Shown here: one piece after another, positions 36,515 through 44,801 of the stretch | Position numbering within the stretch: the first letter of the stretch is position 1 | Layout of the letters: the number at the start of each line of letters is the position of its first letter | Assembly (NCBI RefSeq): GCF_000193495.2 | Contig: NZ_AP023410.1 | Span: forward strand, 1,054,001-1,118,000 | DNA: 64,000 nucleotides | Reading direction: 5' to 3' | From: Acetobacter aceti NBRC 14818 | GTDB taxonomy: Bacteria; Pseudomonadota; Alphaproteobacteria; Acetobacterales; Acetobacteraceae | The notes under the pieces: generated by a model | What the model was told of the DNA's origin: nothing | Seen by the model: the letters and a program-made list of their open reading frames with translations, nothing else | Databases searched by the model: none | Position numbers and translations under genes: made by a program

Positions 36515-37807
36515 ATGAAACGTCTTGATACAGGCTCCGCCGAGTTTGAAGCCGGTTTTGTCGCGCTGCTGGCCGACCGTGAGACGGAAAGTGGCCGTGT
36601 CGACAAACCTGTCGCCGCCATTCTTGAAGACGTCCGCACCCGTGGCGACGCCGCCGTCTGCGAACTGACATCAAAATTCGACAGACTTCCCCTGACACCG
36701 GACCGCCTCCGCATCTCGGCGGAAGAAATCGACGCTGAAACGGCGAAAGTGCCGCAGGACCAGATTGACGCACTGAACGTGGCCGCGTCCCGTATCGAAG
36801 CCTTTCACCGCGCCCAGTTACCGAAGGACATGGAATTCACGGACGCTGATGGCGTGACTCTCGGCCAGCGCTGGAACGCACTCGACGCTGTGGGGCTCTA
36901 TGTTCCCGGCGGCAAGGCGGCCTATCCCTCCTCCGTGCTGATGAACGCCATTCCGGCCCATGTGGCTGGCGTGGAACGTCTGGCGATGTGCGTGCCGACG
37001 CCGGATGGCGTGCTGAACCCGCTGGTTCTGGCAGCCGCAAAGCGTTCCGGCGTAACCGAGATTTACCGTATAGGCGGTGCGCAGGCTGTTGGCGCGATGG
37101 CATACGGCACGGAGACAATCCGTCCCGTGGACCGCATTGTCGGCCCCGGCAATGCCTATGTTGCGGAAGCCAAGCGGCAGGTTTTCGGACGTGTCGGTAT
37201 CGACAGCATCGCTGGCCCCTCCGAGGTCGTCGTGGTGGCGGACAATCAGAACAACCCACGCCTCGTCGCGCTGGACCTGATGGCGCAGGCAGAACATGAC
37301 GAACTGGCGCAGTCGATTCTTATCACGAATGACACCGCTTTTGGTGAGGCGGTCGCCGCCGCCGTCGAAACCGAACTGAAAACGCTCACCCGTTCCGCCA
37401 TCGCTTCCGCGAGTTGGCGCGATTTTGGTGCGATCATCACTGTCGCAAACTGGGATGAGGCCGCGAAACTGGTGGATCGGATTGCGCCCGAGCATCTTGA
37501 ACTGATGCTGGATGATCCCAAATCAGTGTTCGCAAAGGTGCGGCATGCCGGTGCAGCGTTCCTCGGACGCTTCTGTCCTGAAGCGGTCGGCGATTATGTC
37601 GGTGGCCCAAACCACGTCCTGCCGACCTCACGCACGGCGCGGTTCGCGTCCGGTCTGTCAGTCTACGATTTCCTCAAGCGTACGACCTATATCGCCGCAG
37701 ACAGGGAAGCGCTGGAAAAGATCGGACCCGCAGGCGTAACCCTTGCCAATGCGGAAGGTCTCGAAGCCCACGCGCTGAGTATTTCGGCGCGTCTCGGCAA
37801 TTCGTGA
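36515..37807 (+). CDS. hisD: Histidinol dehydrogenase
   Basis: Catalyses the last two steps of histidine synthesis (histidinol to histidine, NAD- and zinc-dependent). It has 430 residues, normal for the family. Signature blocks are present: GLYVPGGKAAYPSSVLMNAIPA, GPGNAYVAEAKRQVFG, AGPSEVVVVAD, DLMAQAEHD (zinc ligand region) and APEHLELM. It pairs with hisG; the remaining his genes are not nearby. Confidence 0.97.
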   Translation: MKRLDTGSAEFEAGFVALLADRETESGRVDKPVAAILEDVRTRGDAAVCELTSKFDRLPLTPDRLRISAEEIDAETAKVPQDQIDALNVAASRIEAFHRAQLPKDMEFTDADGVTLGQRWNALDAVGLYVPGGKAAYPSSVLMNAIPAHVAGVERLAMCVPTPDGVLNPLVLAAAKRSGVTEIYRIGGAQAVGAMAYGTETIRPVDRIVGPGNAYVAEAKRQVFGRVGIDSIAGPSEVVVVADNQNNPRLVALDLMAQAEHDELAQSILITNDTAFGEAVAAAVETELKTLTRSAIASASWRDFGAIITVANWDEAAKLVDRIAPEHLELMLDDPKSVFAKVRHAGAAFLGRFCPEAVGDYVGGPNHVLPTSRTARFASGLSVYDFLKRTTYIAADREALEKIGPAGVTLANAEGLEAHALSISARLGNS

Positions 37808-37848
37808 CTCGGCAAAAATCAGCCAGAACTTGACCCGAAGGCGCAGGC

Positions 37849-37864
37849 GCGGTCATAAGACCGC
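37849..37864 (+). terminator. Hairpin after hisD
   Basis: GCGGTC-ATAA-GACCGC, followed by CCTTGACC with no U-tract. It may be a pause site rather than a true terminator. Confidence 0.35.
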
Positions 37865-37937
37865 CCTTGACCAGCTATTTCAAGCAACCGGGTTCACTAC
37901 AGGGAAGCCGACAACCATATGAAGAGTGGAAATAACG

Positions 37938-38156
37938 ATGTCTAAAGAGGACATGATCGAGTTCAGTGGAACCGTAACGGAGCTGCTGCCTAACGCCATG
38001 TTCCGCGTCAAGCTCGACAACGAGCACATGATTCTGGCCCACACGAGCGGAAAGATGCGCAAGAACCGCATCCGCGTGCTGGCTGGTGACCGTGTGAGCG
38101 TAGAGATGACGCCGTATGACCTGTCCAAGGGTCGCATCACATTCCGCTTCAAGTAA
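37938..38156 (+). CDS. infA: Translation initiation factor IF-1
   Basis: A 72-residue single S1/OB-fold protein that binds the 30S A site. The start [26 protein letters not shown] is the usual IF-1 N-terminus; a GTG four codons upstream is not needed. The complete family length ends [10 protein letters not shown]. It is first in the infA-maf-rng-yacG string. Confidence 0.97.
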   Translation: MSKEDMIEFSGTVTELLPNAMFRVKLDNEHMILAHTSGKMRKNRIRVLAGDRVSVEMTPYDLSKGRITFRFK

Positions 38157-38162
38157 GACCGG

Positions 38163-38810
38163 GTGCCGGGATTGTCTGATAACCCGGCAGGCGGACCGGG
38201 TGACGCCGCGCAAGAGCGGCCCCACCTGATCCTTGCCTCGGCCTCTCCACGCCGTCTGACTCTTCTCGAGCAGATTGGCCTGAAGCCGGATCGCATCGAT
38301 GTTCCCGATATTGATGAAACGCCCCGAAAAGATGAATTGCCGCGCCTCTATGCCCAACGGCTGGCGCAGGAAAAGGCAGCAATTGTCGCCGCCCGCACGG
38401 CTGACCCGGCGTTGATTCTGGCCGCCGATACGGTCGTAACGCTGGGTCGTCGTATTCTTCCGAAAGCTGAAGACCGCAAGACAGCCGAATCCTGCCTGCG
38501 CCTTCTCTCCGGGCGTCGTCACATCGTTCTGACAGCCGTCGCCATCCTGCCCAGTGCTGCATGGACAGACGGACGCGCCGGTCTGCGTGTGGTGGAAACG
38601 GGCGTCGTATTTTCCCGCCTGACCGAAGCGCAGATTCAGGGACTGCTTGATGGCGGCGACTGGGAAGGCAAGGCCGGAGGCTATGCGCTTCAGGGACAGG
38701 CAGCCTCCTGTATCCGCTTTGTCTCCGGAAGCCCGTCCGCCGTCATCGGCCTGCCGCTTTTTGAAACAGCCCAGCTTCTCCGTGGGCAGAAAGGCCAGTG
38801 GTTGCCGTGA
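38163..38810 (+). CDS. maf: Maf family nucleotide pyrophosphatase
   Basis: Hydrolyses non-canonical or modified nucleoside triphosphates (7-methyl-GTP, dTTP or UTP, depending on subgroup). It has 215 residues with the phosphate-binding LILASASPRRLTLL and the catalytic LILAADTVVTLGRRILPK. The start is a GTG at 38163, six bases after infA; about 20 non-conserved residues precede the fold. The stop overlaps the GTG of the next gene. Confidence 0.92.
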   Translation: MPGLSDNPAGGPGDAAQERPHLILASASPRRLTLLEQIGLKPDRIDVPDIDETPRKDELPRLYAQRLAQEKAAIVAARTADPALILAADTVVTLGRRILPKAEDRKTAESCLRLLSGRRHIVLTAVAILPSAAWTDGRAGLRVVETGVVFSRLTEAQIQGLLDGGDWEGKAGGYALQGQAASCIRFVSGSPSAVIGLPLFETAQLLRGQKGQWLP

Positions 38811-39904
38811 AAGGCACGCTACGCCTCGCCTGCTCGCCGGGTGAGGCCCGGATCGCTGTTTTCGAGAACGGCACCCTTCAGGATTTCGGGATCTGGACAC
38901 CGGGTTATTCAGATCATCTTGGTTCTATCTTCCTTGGGCGCGTCACAGCTCTTGCGCCCGCGCTCGGAGGGGCCTTCGTTCATATCGGCCTCGGCGAAGC
39001 CGGCTTCATGCCGGTGCGGGACAACGATCCCGCCTTGCACGAGGGTGATGCCGTCCCTGTGCAACTCATCCGCTGCGGTATGGGCGGCAAAGGTCCACGC
39101 CTGAAACGGGTGGAGCTGCCTTCTCCTGCTACAGAGATCGGCTTGATACAGCAGGGCCCTTCACCGCTGGAAGATATGGCGCAGCAATGGACTGGCGATA
39201 TTCTGGTCGATCATCCGACTTTTGCCGCCCGTGTGCCCCCGCTTCTCCGGGACCGGGTCAAACTTGTGCAGCAGGCATGGACCGATGATATCCACGATGC
39301 CGTTAACGACCTGCTGGCATCGGACATTGCGCTGCCGGGTGGAATGCGAGCCAGCATTACGCCTACTCCCGCGCTTGTCGCCATCGACATGGACACGGCT
39401 GCCGCCTCCGGAATGGCAGGACTGAAACAGACAACCCAGTTTGCCCTGAACCGGGACGCCTTCCCGGCGCTGGTGCGACAGATCTGTCTTCGCAATCTTT
39501 CCGGCGCAATTCTGATCGACCCCGCCGGTCTTTCGACCCGCAAGAGGCAGGCGCTTCGTGTCTCCATTGAAGAGGCTCTGAAAGCTGACCCTCTGAAAGC
39601 CCGCTGTCTTGGCATTACAGCACTGGGTCTGGTGGAAATCGTGCGAAGCAGAATCCGCCCTCCCCTGCATGAGCAGATGTCCAGCCCTCATGGCCGCGCC
39701 ATGACCGCGCTGCGGGATGTCGTGGCATCCTGTGCCGATCAGCCTTCCTCGCGTCCGATTCTGGAGGCTGGAGCAGGGCTTGCAGAGGCTCTGAGCAGCG
39801 ACACTCTGGCTGTCGAAGACGTTGCCGCATGGTGTGGCTATCCTTTGACCCTTCGCAGCACTCCGAATCTTCCCTCTCTTTCATGGAGTATTGTCCGTGG
39901 CTGA
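38807..39904 (+). CDS. rng: Short ribonuclease E/G family protein
   Basis: An RNA endonuclease relative of 365 residues, much shorter than RNase G (about 490). The S1-like region ([30 protein letters not shown]) and catalytic core are present. The metal-binding positions appear as VAIDMDT (E. coli RNase E has AIDIN, so Asn is replaced by Asp) and ILIDPAG (VIDFIDM in RNase E). The CPxC zinc-link motif and sequence after it are missing. The start is taken as GTG 38807, overlapping the maf stop (GTGA); GTG 38798 is possible. Confidence 0.87.
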   Translation: MKGTLRLACSPGEARIAVFENGTLQDFGIWTPGYSDHLGSIFLGRVTALAPALGGAFVHIGLGEAGFMPVRDNDPALHEGDAVPVQLIRCGMGGKGPRLKRVELPSPATEIGLIQQGPSPLEDMAQQWTGDILVDHPTFAARVPPLLRDRVKLVQQAWTDDIHDAVNDLLASDIALPGGMRASITPTPALVAIDMDTAAASGMAGLKQTTQFALNRDAFPALVRQICLRNLSGAILIDPAGLSTRKRQALRVSIEEALKADPLKARCLGITALGLVEIVRSRIRPPLHEQMSSPHGRAMTALRDVVASCADQPSSRPILEAGAGLAEALSSDTLAVEDVAAWCGYPLTLRSTPNLPSLSWSIVRG

Positions 39905-40082
39905 GTCCCGCCCCTGCCCGATCTGCAAGAAACCTTCGACGCCGGAGTTTCGTCCATTCTGTTCCCGTCGCTGCGCTGACATTGATCTCGGCCGGTGGTT
40001 TTCCGAGGATTATCGCGTTCCGGCAGAACCCGTTTCCGAGGATGGAAAAATTTCTGACACAGAAGACGACCTCCCGGCTTGA
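39897..40082 (+). CDS. yacG: DNA gyrase inhibitor YacG (zinc-binding)
   Basis: A 61-residue protein with the four-cysteine zinc motif CPICKKP...[14 protein letters not shown], the YacG signature, and an acidic tail. It binds GyrB in E. coli. The start is most likely GTG 39897, with GGAG eight bases upstream; TTG 39891 is in frame. It overlaps the end of rng by eight bases, completing the operon. Confidence 0.93.
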   Translation: MAESRPCPICKKPSTPEFRPFCSRRCADIDLGRWFSEDYRVPAEPVSEDGKISDTEDDLPA

Positions 40083-40143
40083 TCTTCATGGCAAGGCGGG
40101 TTAAATGCTCCCCCACACCAGCCGGTCAAACCGCTGGCCAGGT

Positions 40144-40219
40144 GCCCAAGTAGCTCAGTTGGTAGAGCATGCGACTGAAAATCGCAGTGTCACTGGTTCG
40201 ATCCCGGTCTTGGGCACCA
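40144..40219 (+). tRNA. tRNA-Phe (GAA)
   Basis: A 76-base cloverleaf. The acceptor GCCCAAG (40144-40150) pairs with CTTGGGC (40209-40215), the D-arm has AGCTCAGTTGGTAGAGC, the anticodon is GAA at 40177-40179 in ACTGAAAATC, the T-arm is GGTTCGATCCC-like, and the discriminator is A with an encoded CCA. Confidence 0.97.
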
Positions 40220-40366
40220 TTTTTATCCTACATCGATAGTATTGCAGCAACGAAACAGAAGTCATTCTGACGTGTTCGGATTTTTCCCGCGTTGAACCCT
40301 GTTTTATGCTGCTCCTCACGCACGTAGCAATGCAGTGGAGCGACATTTCCGCCCTTAACGTAAATG

Positions 40367-40822
40367 GACCATATCCCCGCGCAAGCGGGGAACACGCGCT
40401 CGTCACTGATCCTGACGGGAAATATCCCGGTTCATCCCCGCGTAGGCGGGGAACACTGGCGCACCATCCGGATTTTTTATCGCTTCGACGGTTCATCCCC
40501 GCGTAGGCGGGGAACACTCGCTGAAACTGACAAAAGACGGTCGTGCCTCCGGTTCATCCCCGCGTAGGCGGGGAACACACCACGTCCATTGGCCGGGATT
40601 CAGTCGTGACCGGTTCATCCCCGCGTAGGCGGGGAACACTGTAACGGGTGAAGGTGTGTCCATCAATACCGCGGTTCATCCCCGCCTACGCGGGGAACAC
40701 TAACGGCAGGCGGCCAGCCCATCCCGGCTGACCGGTTCATCCCCGCCTACGCGGGGAACACGTCTTGAAAATCATCCGGGGCCATCTGACTACGGGTTCA
40801 TCCCCGCCTACGCGGGGAACAC
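40367..40822 (-). CRISPR. Type I-E CRISPR array, 8 repeats, 7 spacers
   Basis: 29-base repeats start at 40367, 40428, 40489, 40550, 40611, 40672, 40733 and 40794; all seven spacers are 32 bases. On the plus strand the repeat begins CGGTTCATCCCCGC and ends GCGGGGAACAC around a 4-base loop. Its reverse complement ends GATGAACCG, like the 3' end of I-E repeats (ATAAACCG handle in E. coli), so the array is read leftward. The leftmost repeat is degenerate in its outer half (GACCATATCCCC), as expected of the oldest, leader-distal repeat. Plus-strand loops are GCAA (repeat 1), GTAG (2-5) and CTAC (6-8). No cas genes lie in the window. Confidence 0.97.
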
Positions 40823-41156
40823 TCTTCGTGGAAACCACTGATTTAAAACAACTTTTTTGATGTCAAAGATCCTACCGATTTAAAACAGCGTTTCAGACCG
40901 GTTTTTCAGAGACAATTTATACGGATTCAGGACTGCACAAAGCAATCATCATCTGGTGAATTTCATCCTCCATCAGAAGACCAGGCACTCCCCCGCCCTA
41001 CCTACAGTCATCTCAGCGACAGCACGGCTTCCGGGTGACAACGCCGGAACTTTCATATGAAATCGGCAGGACGTTGGATGTAGCCGAAAACCGTTTTCAG
41101 AATTTCGCTGACATCACAATCAGTTCTGCATCTCAGGGAGCGGGTCCAATCCTGTT
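40823..41156 (-). promoter_or_regulatory. CRISPR leader and adjoining intergenic region
   Basis: An AT-rich sequence on the side of the youngest repeat. The 11-base motif GATTTAAAACA occurs twice, at 40840-40850 and 40877-40887, the nearer copy starting 18 bases from the array. A TTGACA (minus strand) lies between them. The remainder to the moaC stop shows no gene. Confidence 0.6.
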
Positions 41157-41684
41157 TTACTGTTGTCCTGCGGTCTTCTGGCCGTCAGCCGGCGCCAGCA
41201 AAGTGCCAAAATCCCGCTTTCCACCGACCTTGCCCAGCAGCCCGACGCTGTGAATCACCATGTCATGGCTTAACGCCTTGCACATGTCATAGATGGTCAG
41301 AGCAGCGACCGTAGCGCCTGTCAGCGCCTCCATTTCCACACCTGTCTGACCGACGCAGGCGACACGGCAGTCAATGACGGCGTCCTGACCCTCGATCGTA
41401 ATCTCAAGCTTGCAACCGCTGATGGACAGAGGGTGACACATCGGAATCAGCGATGAGGTCGTCTTGACGCCCATGATTCCGGCGATCTGCGCAACCGTCA
41501 GAACCGCTCCTTTTTTCGTCATGAAACCGGATTCACGCAAGGTAGCAATCACACTTTCCGGAAACCGCAGACGCGCCTGGGCGTGGGCCTCTCTTTTGGT
41601 GACCGCCTTGTCGCTGACTTCCACCATACGGGGCTGCTCGCCGGTTTCATCAACGTGAGAGAGGAGCGGTGAGGTCTCGGTCAT
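41157..41684 (-). CDS. moaC: Cyclic pyranopterin monophosphate synthase MoaC
   Basis: Forms cPMP in molybdenum cofactor synthesis. It has 175 residues, with the conserved MVEVSDKAVTKREAHA, TTSSLIPMCHPLSISG (active-site His), GVEMEALTGATVAALTIYDMCKA and HSVGLLGKVGGKRDF. The product would supply Moco for enzymes such as the molybdenum aldehyde dehydrogenase at 47-51 kb. No other moa gene is adjacent. Confidence 0.96.
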   Translation of the reverse strand: MTETSPLLSHVDETGEQPRMVEVSDKAVTKREAHAQARLRFPESVIATLRESGFMTKKGAVLTVAQIAGIMGVKTTSSLIPMCHPLSISGCKLEITIEGQDAVIDCRVACVGQTGVEMEALTGATVAALTIYDMCKALSHDMVIHSVGLLGKVGGKRDFGTLLAPADGQKTAGQQ

Positions 41685-41941
41685 GAGGATTCCAGATCCC
41701 TGAAAGGCTGATACCTGTTAAGGCAGATTGTCTGCACTGTGCTGATGAAAATCAGCGTGGCTTATCTCTCCTTTAGGCATTCCGGAGAAGTGTGGCCAGC
41801 AGGCAGCGACAATACGGCTTCCGTTCCATAAAGAGAGGGCCGACTTCCGAATCCGATATATGTCTTTTCCGTAACAACATGCTAGTCTTGAGGTAATGTT
41901 CAACCCTATGCAGGCCTGAACGAGCATTCTGGATTTCCGTC

Positions 41942-43183
41942 ATGAAAACACCCGAAAATACGGGCGACCATTCTGCGAATACGCCACCAGCAACCGGCCT
42001 CGCAGGCTGGATCGATCAGCGTCTTCCAGTCATATCCGCGTTTCGCGCCGAATATGTCGATTTCCGCCTCCCTCGCAACCTGAACTGGCTTTGGAACTTC
42101 GGAGCCATTCTGACGGTCGTGCTGGTGCTGATGCTGGCGACCGGCATCTTCCTCGCCATGAACTACACGGCGACAGATGCGGGCGCTTTCCTTTCGGTCG
42201 AGGCGATCGACCGGCAACTGGCAGGTGGCTGGCTCCTGCGGGCCATGCATATGACAGGCGCAAACCTGTTTCTGGCGGCGCTCTACATCCACCTTTTCCG
42301 TGGCCTGTATTACGGTTCCTACAAGGCTCCCCGTGAAATCCTCTGGCTGACCGGCCTCATCCTGCTGGTCATGGTCATGGCGACCGCCTTTGCGGGCTAC
42401 ATGCTGCCGTGGGGCCAGATGTCCTACTGGGGGGCGGATGTCATCACCAAGGCCGTCGGTGCGGTCCCTGTGATCGGTGGCACGCTTGAACACATCATGA
42501 CCGATAGCGACCATCTGGGCGACGTGTTCCTGCATCGCTTTTTTGTGCTGCACTTCCTGATGGCGTTTCTCGTCGTGGCCGTTGTCGGGCTGCATGTGAC
42601 AGCCGTGCATATCAGCGGCTCCAACAACCCGCTGGGCATTGAACCGAAGACAAAGAAAGACACGCTGACCTTTCATCCTTACTACACCACCAAGGATCTG
42701 GTCGGCTTGATCATCTTCGCCCTGATCTTTACGGCCCTGATGTTCTTCTGGCCCAATCTTCTGGCTGAGCCGGCGAACTATGCGCCCGCCGACCCGATGC
42801 ACACGCCCGCTGACATTGAGCCGGAATGGTATTTCCTGCCGTTCTACGGACTTCTTCAGTCGGTGCCGTCCAAGTTCGGCGGTCTTCTCGCCGCTGCCGG
42901 TTCGATTGCCGTGCTGTTTTTCCTGCCCTGGCTGGATCGCTCCCCCATCCGTTCGGCGCGATTCCGTCCGCTCTGCCGTGTGGGGCTGCTTGGCCTTGTC
43001 GTGGCGTTCGTGCTGCTGGCCGTCGCGGGCAAGCATCATGCGGAAGGCGTGTGGATGATCGTCGCCCGTCTGGCCGGTCTCTACTACTTCGGCTACTTCC
43101 TCGTGCTGCTGCCACTGGCCGCCCGCATGGAAAAGACGCGCCCCCTGCCCTCATCCATTGCCGCCGCAGAGGGAGACGCATGA
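41942..43183 (+). CDS. petB: Ubiquinol-cytochrome c reductase cytochrome b
   Basis: The diheme membrane core of the bc1 complex, 413 residues with about eight helices. Heme-ligand His pairs lie in RAMHMTGANLFLAALYIH and LHFLMAFLVVAVVGLHVTAVH; the Qo-site motif is PEWYFLPFY. The first 45 residues are polar and cytoplasmic. Its stop overlaps the next start, forming a petB-petC-petA operon with the Rieske gene last. Confidence 0.96.
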   Translation: MKTPENTGDHSANTPPATGLAGWIDQRLPVISAFRAEYVDFRLPRNLNWLWNFGAILTVVLVLMLATGIFLAMNYTATDAGAFLSVEAIDRQLAGGWLLRAMHMTGANLFLAALYIHLFRGLYYGSYKAPREILWLTGLILLVMVMATAFAGYMLPWGQMSYWGADVITKAVGAVPVIGGTLEHIMTDSDHLGDVFLHRFFVLHFLMAFLVVAVVGLHVTAVHISGSNNPLGIEPKTKKDTLTFHPYYTTKDLVGLIIFALIFTALMFFWPNLLAEPANYAPADPMHTPADIEPEWYFLPFYGLLQSVPSKFGGLLAAAGSIAVLFFLPWLDRSPIRSARFRPLCRVGLLGLVVAFVLLAVAGKHHAEGVWMIVARLAGLYYFGYFLVLLPLAARMEKTRPLPSSIAAAEGDA

Positions 43184-43959
43184 TGAAAAACGCACGTTTC
43201 CTCGCGCTCGCTGCTGCCGCTTTTCTTTCGGCTCCCCTGACCACACTAGCGGCTGTTCCAGAACCACTGGTTCCACCGCACCAGAAATGGGATTTCGACG
43301 GTCCGTTCGGGCAGTTTGACCAGAAAGCTCTGCAACGCGGTTTCATGGTCTATGACCGGATCTGCTCCACATGCCACGGTATGAAGGCGCTGACCTACAA
43401 TGACCTCAGCGGCATCGGGATGAGCGAGCAGGCCATTCTTGATCTGGCACATTCCAAGATGATTGCCGGACCACCCGATGTGTCCGGTCAGCCGACGTCC
43501 CGCCCCGGTCGTCCTGACGATCATTTCCGCTCACCGTTCCCAAGTGACGAGGCCGCGGCGGCGATGATGGGTGGCGTCGCGCCGCCGGATCAGTCCCGTC
43601 TGGCCGTCATTCAGCCGCACGGTGCGGACTGGCTTTACGCCTTTCTGACCGGCTACAAGATGCCACCGCCAGCGGATGCGCCTGTCGTGCCGGGCAAGTT
43701 CTATAATGACTGGGTGGATGGGCATCTGATCGGCATGCCACCCCCGCTGATGAACGGCATGATTCAGTATCCGGACGGCACGCCCGCGACGGTCGAGCAG
43801 CAGGCGCGCGACGTGACCAGCTTTCTGGTCTGGGCCGCCGACCCGCATCGCAACGCCCGTCATCGGACGGGACTCTGGGTGGTGCTTTATCTTATCGGGC
43901 TTCTTGTTCTGGCGATCGCATGGAAGAAGAAGACATGGAAACGCGTGAAGTCGCAGTAA
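43183..43959 (+). CDS. petC: Cytochrome c1
   Basis: The membrane-anchored monoheme cytochrome of bc1, 258 residues. A signal peptide ends near LAA-VPEP. The heme site is ICSTCHGM, with DWLYAFLTGY and MPPPLMNGMIQYPDG typical of c1. A single C-terminal anchor helix (LWVVLYLIGLLVLAIAW) is followed by a basic tail. ATG 43180 and ATG 43183 are adjacent; either may start. Confidence 0.95.
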   Translation: MKNARFLALAAAAFLSAPLTTLAAVPEPLVPPHQKWDFDGPFGQFDQKALQRGFMVYDRICSTCHGMKALTYNDLSGIGMSEQAILDLAHSKMIAGPPDVSGQPTSRPGRPDDHFRSPFPSDEAAAAMMGGVAPPDQSRLAVIQPHGADWLYAFLTGYKMPPPADAPVVPGKFYNDWVDGHLIGMPPPLMNGMIQYPDGTPATVEQQARDVTSFLVWAADPHRNARHRTGLWVVLYLIGLLVLAIAWKKKTWKRVKSQ

Positions 43960-43975
43960 ACGGGACGTGCAATCA

Positions 43976-44602
43976 ATGACCGATCATTCTGATACCACGG
44001 AAAGCACGGAACCCGGTCGCCGGGACTTCCTCGGCATGGTGACGACAGCTGGTGTGGCGGCTGGGGCCTGCGCCTGCGCTGTTCCCTTCGTGCAGAGCCT
44101 TGCGCCTCAGGACAGCGCCTCCGCGCATCTGCCAGTGGACGTGGACATTTCCAAACTCGCGCCCGGTCAGCAGATGACCGCCGTGTGGCAAGGCAAGCCG
44201 GTGTTCATCCTGCGCCGCACACCGGAAGACCTGAAGCAGCTTCAGGACGCCGCTCTGGTGGCCGATCTTCGAGACCCGGACTCCTCCGTGCTCCAGCAGC
44301 CATCCTACGCCAAGAACTGGCACCGCTCGCTTGTGCCGGAATATGGGGTGTATGTCGGTGTCTGCACGCATCTGGGTTGCGTGCCGGTTTACGAAGCCAT
44401 CACCGGAGGTGATAACAAGGGGCGCTATAACTGCCCGTGTCATGGCTCGAAATTCGATCTGGCCGGGCGTGTGCGTAAAGGGGTTCCGGCTCCTTACAAT
44501 CTGCCGGTTCCGCCGCATGTGCTGGTCAGTCCAACCCAGCTTCGGTTGGGGGAAAGCCCCAAAGGCGAGAGTTTCGATTTTTCGAGTATTGTGCAGATTT
44601 GA
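43976..44602 (+). CDS. petA: Rieske iron-sulfur subunit of bc1 complex
   Basis: Carries electrons from ubiquinol to cytochrome c1. It has 208 residues with a Tat-type N-terminus (GRRDFLGMVTTAGVAAG) that remains as an anchor, and Rieske ligands in VCTHLGCVP and NCPCHGSKFDLAGRV. It lies downstream of cytochrome c1 rather than upstream of cytochrome b. An in-frame ATG at 43967 is possible. A strong terminator follows immediately. Confidence 0.95.
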   Translation: MTDHSDTTESTEPGRRDFLGMVTTAGVAAGACACAVPFVQSLAPQDSASAHLPVDVDISKLAPGQQMTAVWQGKPVFILRRTPEDLKQLQDAALVADLRDPDSSVLQQPSYAKNWHRSLVPEYGVYVGVCTHLGCVPVYEAITGGDNKGRYNCPCHGSKFDLAGRVRKGVPAPYNLPVPPHVLVSPTQLRLGESPKGESFDFSSIVQI

Positions 44603-44605
44603 TGG

Positions 44606-44634
44606 AAAGCCCCGTTAATAGCGGGGCTTTTTTA
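44606..44634 (+). terminator. Rho-independent terminator of petBCA
   Basis: AAAGCCCCG (44606-44614) pairs with CGGGGCTTT (44622-44630), continuing into TTTT. It begins three bases after the petA stop. Confidence 0.9.
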
Positions 44635-44801
44635 AAGTGAAGTAATCATACCGTCTATAAATATGGCTGTTATCGCCCTCATCAAAGACACCCAGCAGAT
44701 CAAAACTGCTTCCTAAACCAAGTCACTCGCTGATTTAATGGGGCCTCGACCCAACTGACTTCATTTTTAAATATAAATTCTGATGGAAGAGGAAATATCC
44801 A

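Noticed and set aside
40144-40456. Similarity between the tRNA T-arm (GGTTCGATCCC) and the CRISPR repeat start (GGTTCATCCCC)
   Set aside because: A short, GC-rich coincidence; no duplicated tRNA 3' end (attachment site) was seen nearby.
40155-40517. Leftward 120-codon open frame over tRNA-Phe and the first CRISPR repeats
   Set aside because: It is the antisense of a tRNA read into repeat sequence (GIEPVTLRFS-type peptide and repeated PRLRGDEP), a classic spurious frame.
40306-40567. Rightward frames with SSPRRRGTL repeats, the first containing LLLTHVAMQWSDISALN, vaguely integrase-like
   Set aside because: The repeated peptide is the CRISPR repeat translated; the integrase resemblance is a few residues with no catalytic motif.
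41718-41927. 69-codon leftward open frame between moaC and petB
   Set aside because: No family or ribosome site; it covers the probable petB promoter region.
41906-43039. 377-codon leftward open frame
   Set aside because: Antisense to cytochrome b, which carries all heme-ligand and Qo-site motifs.
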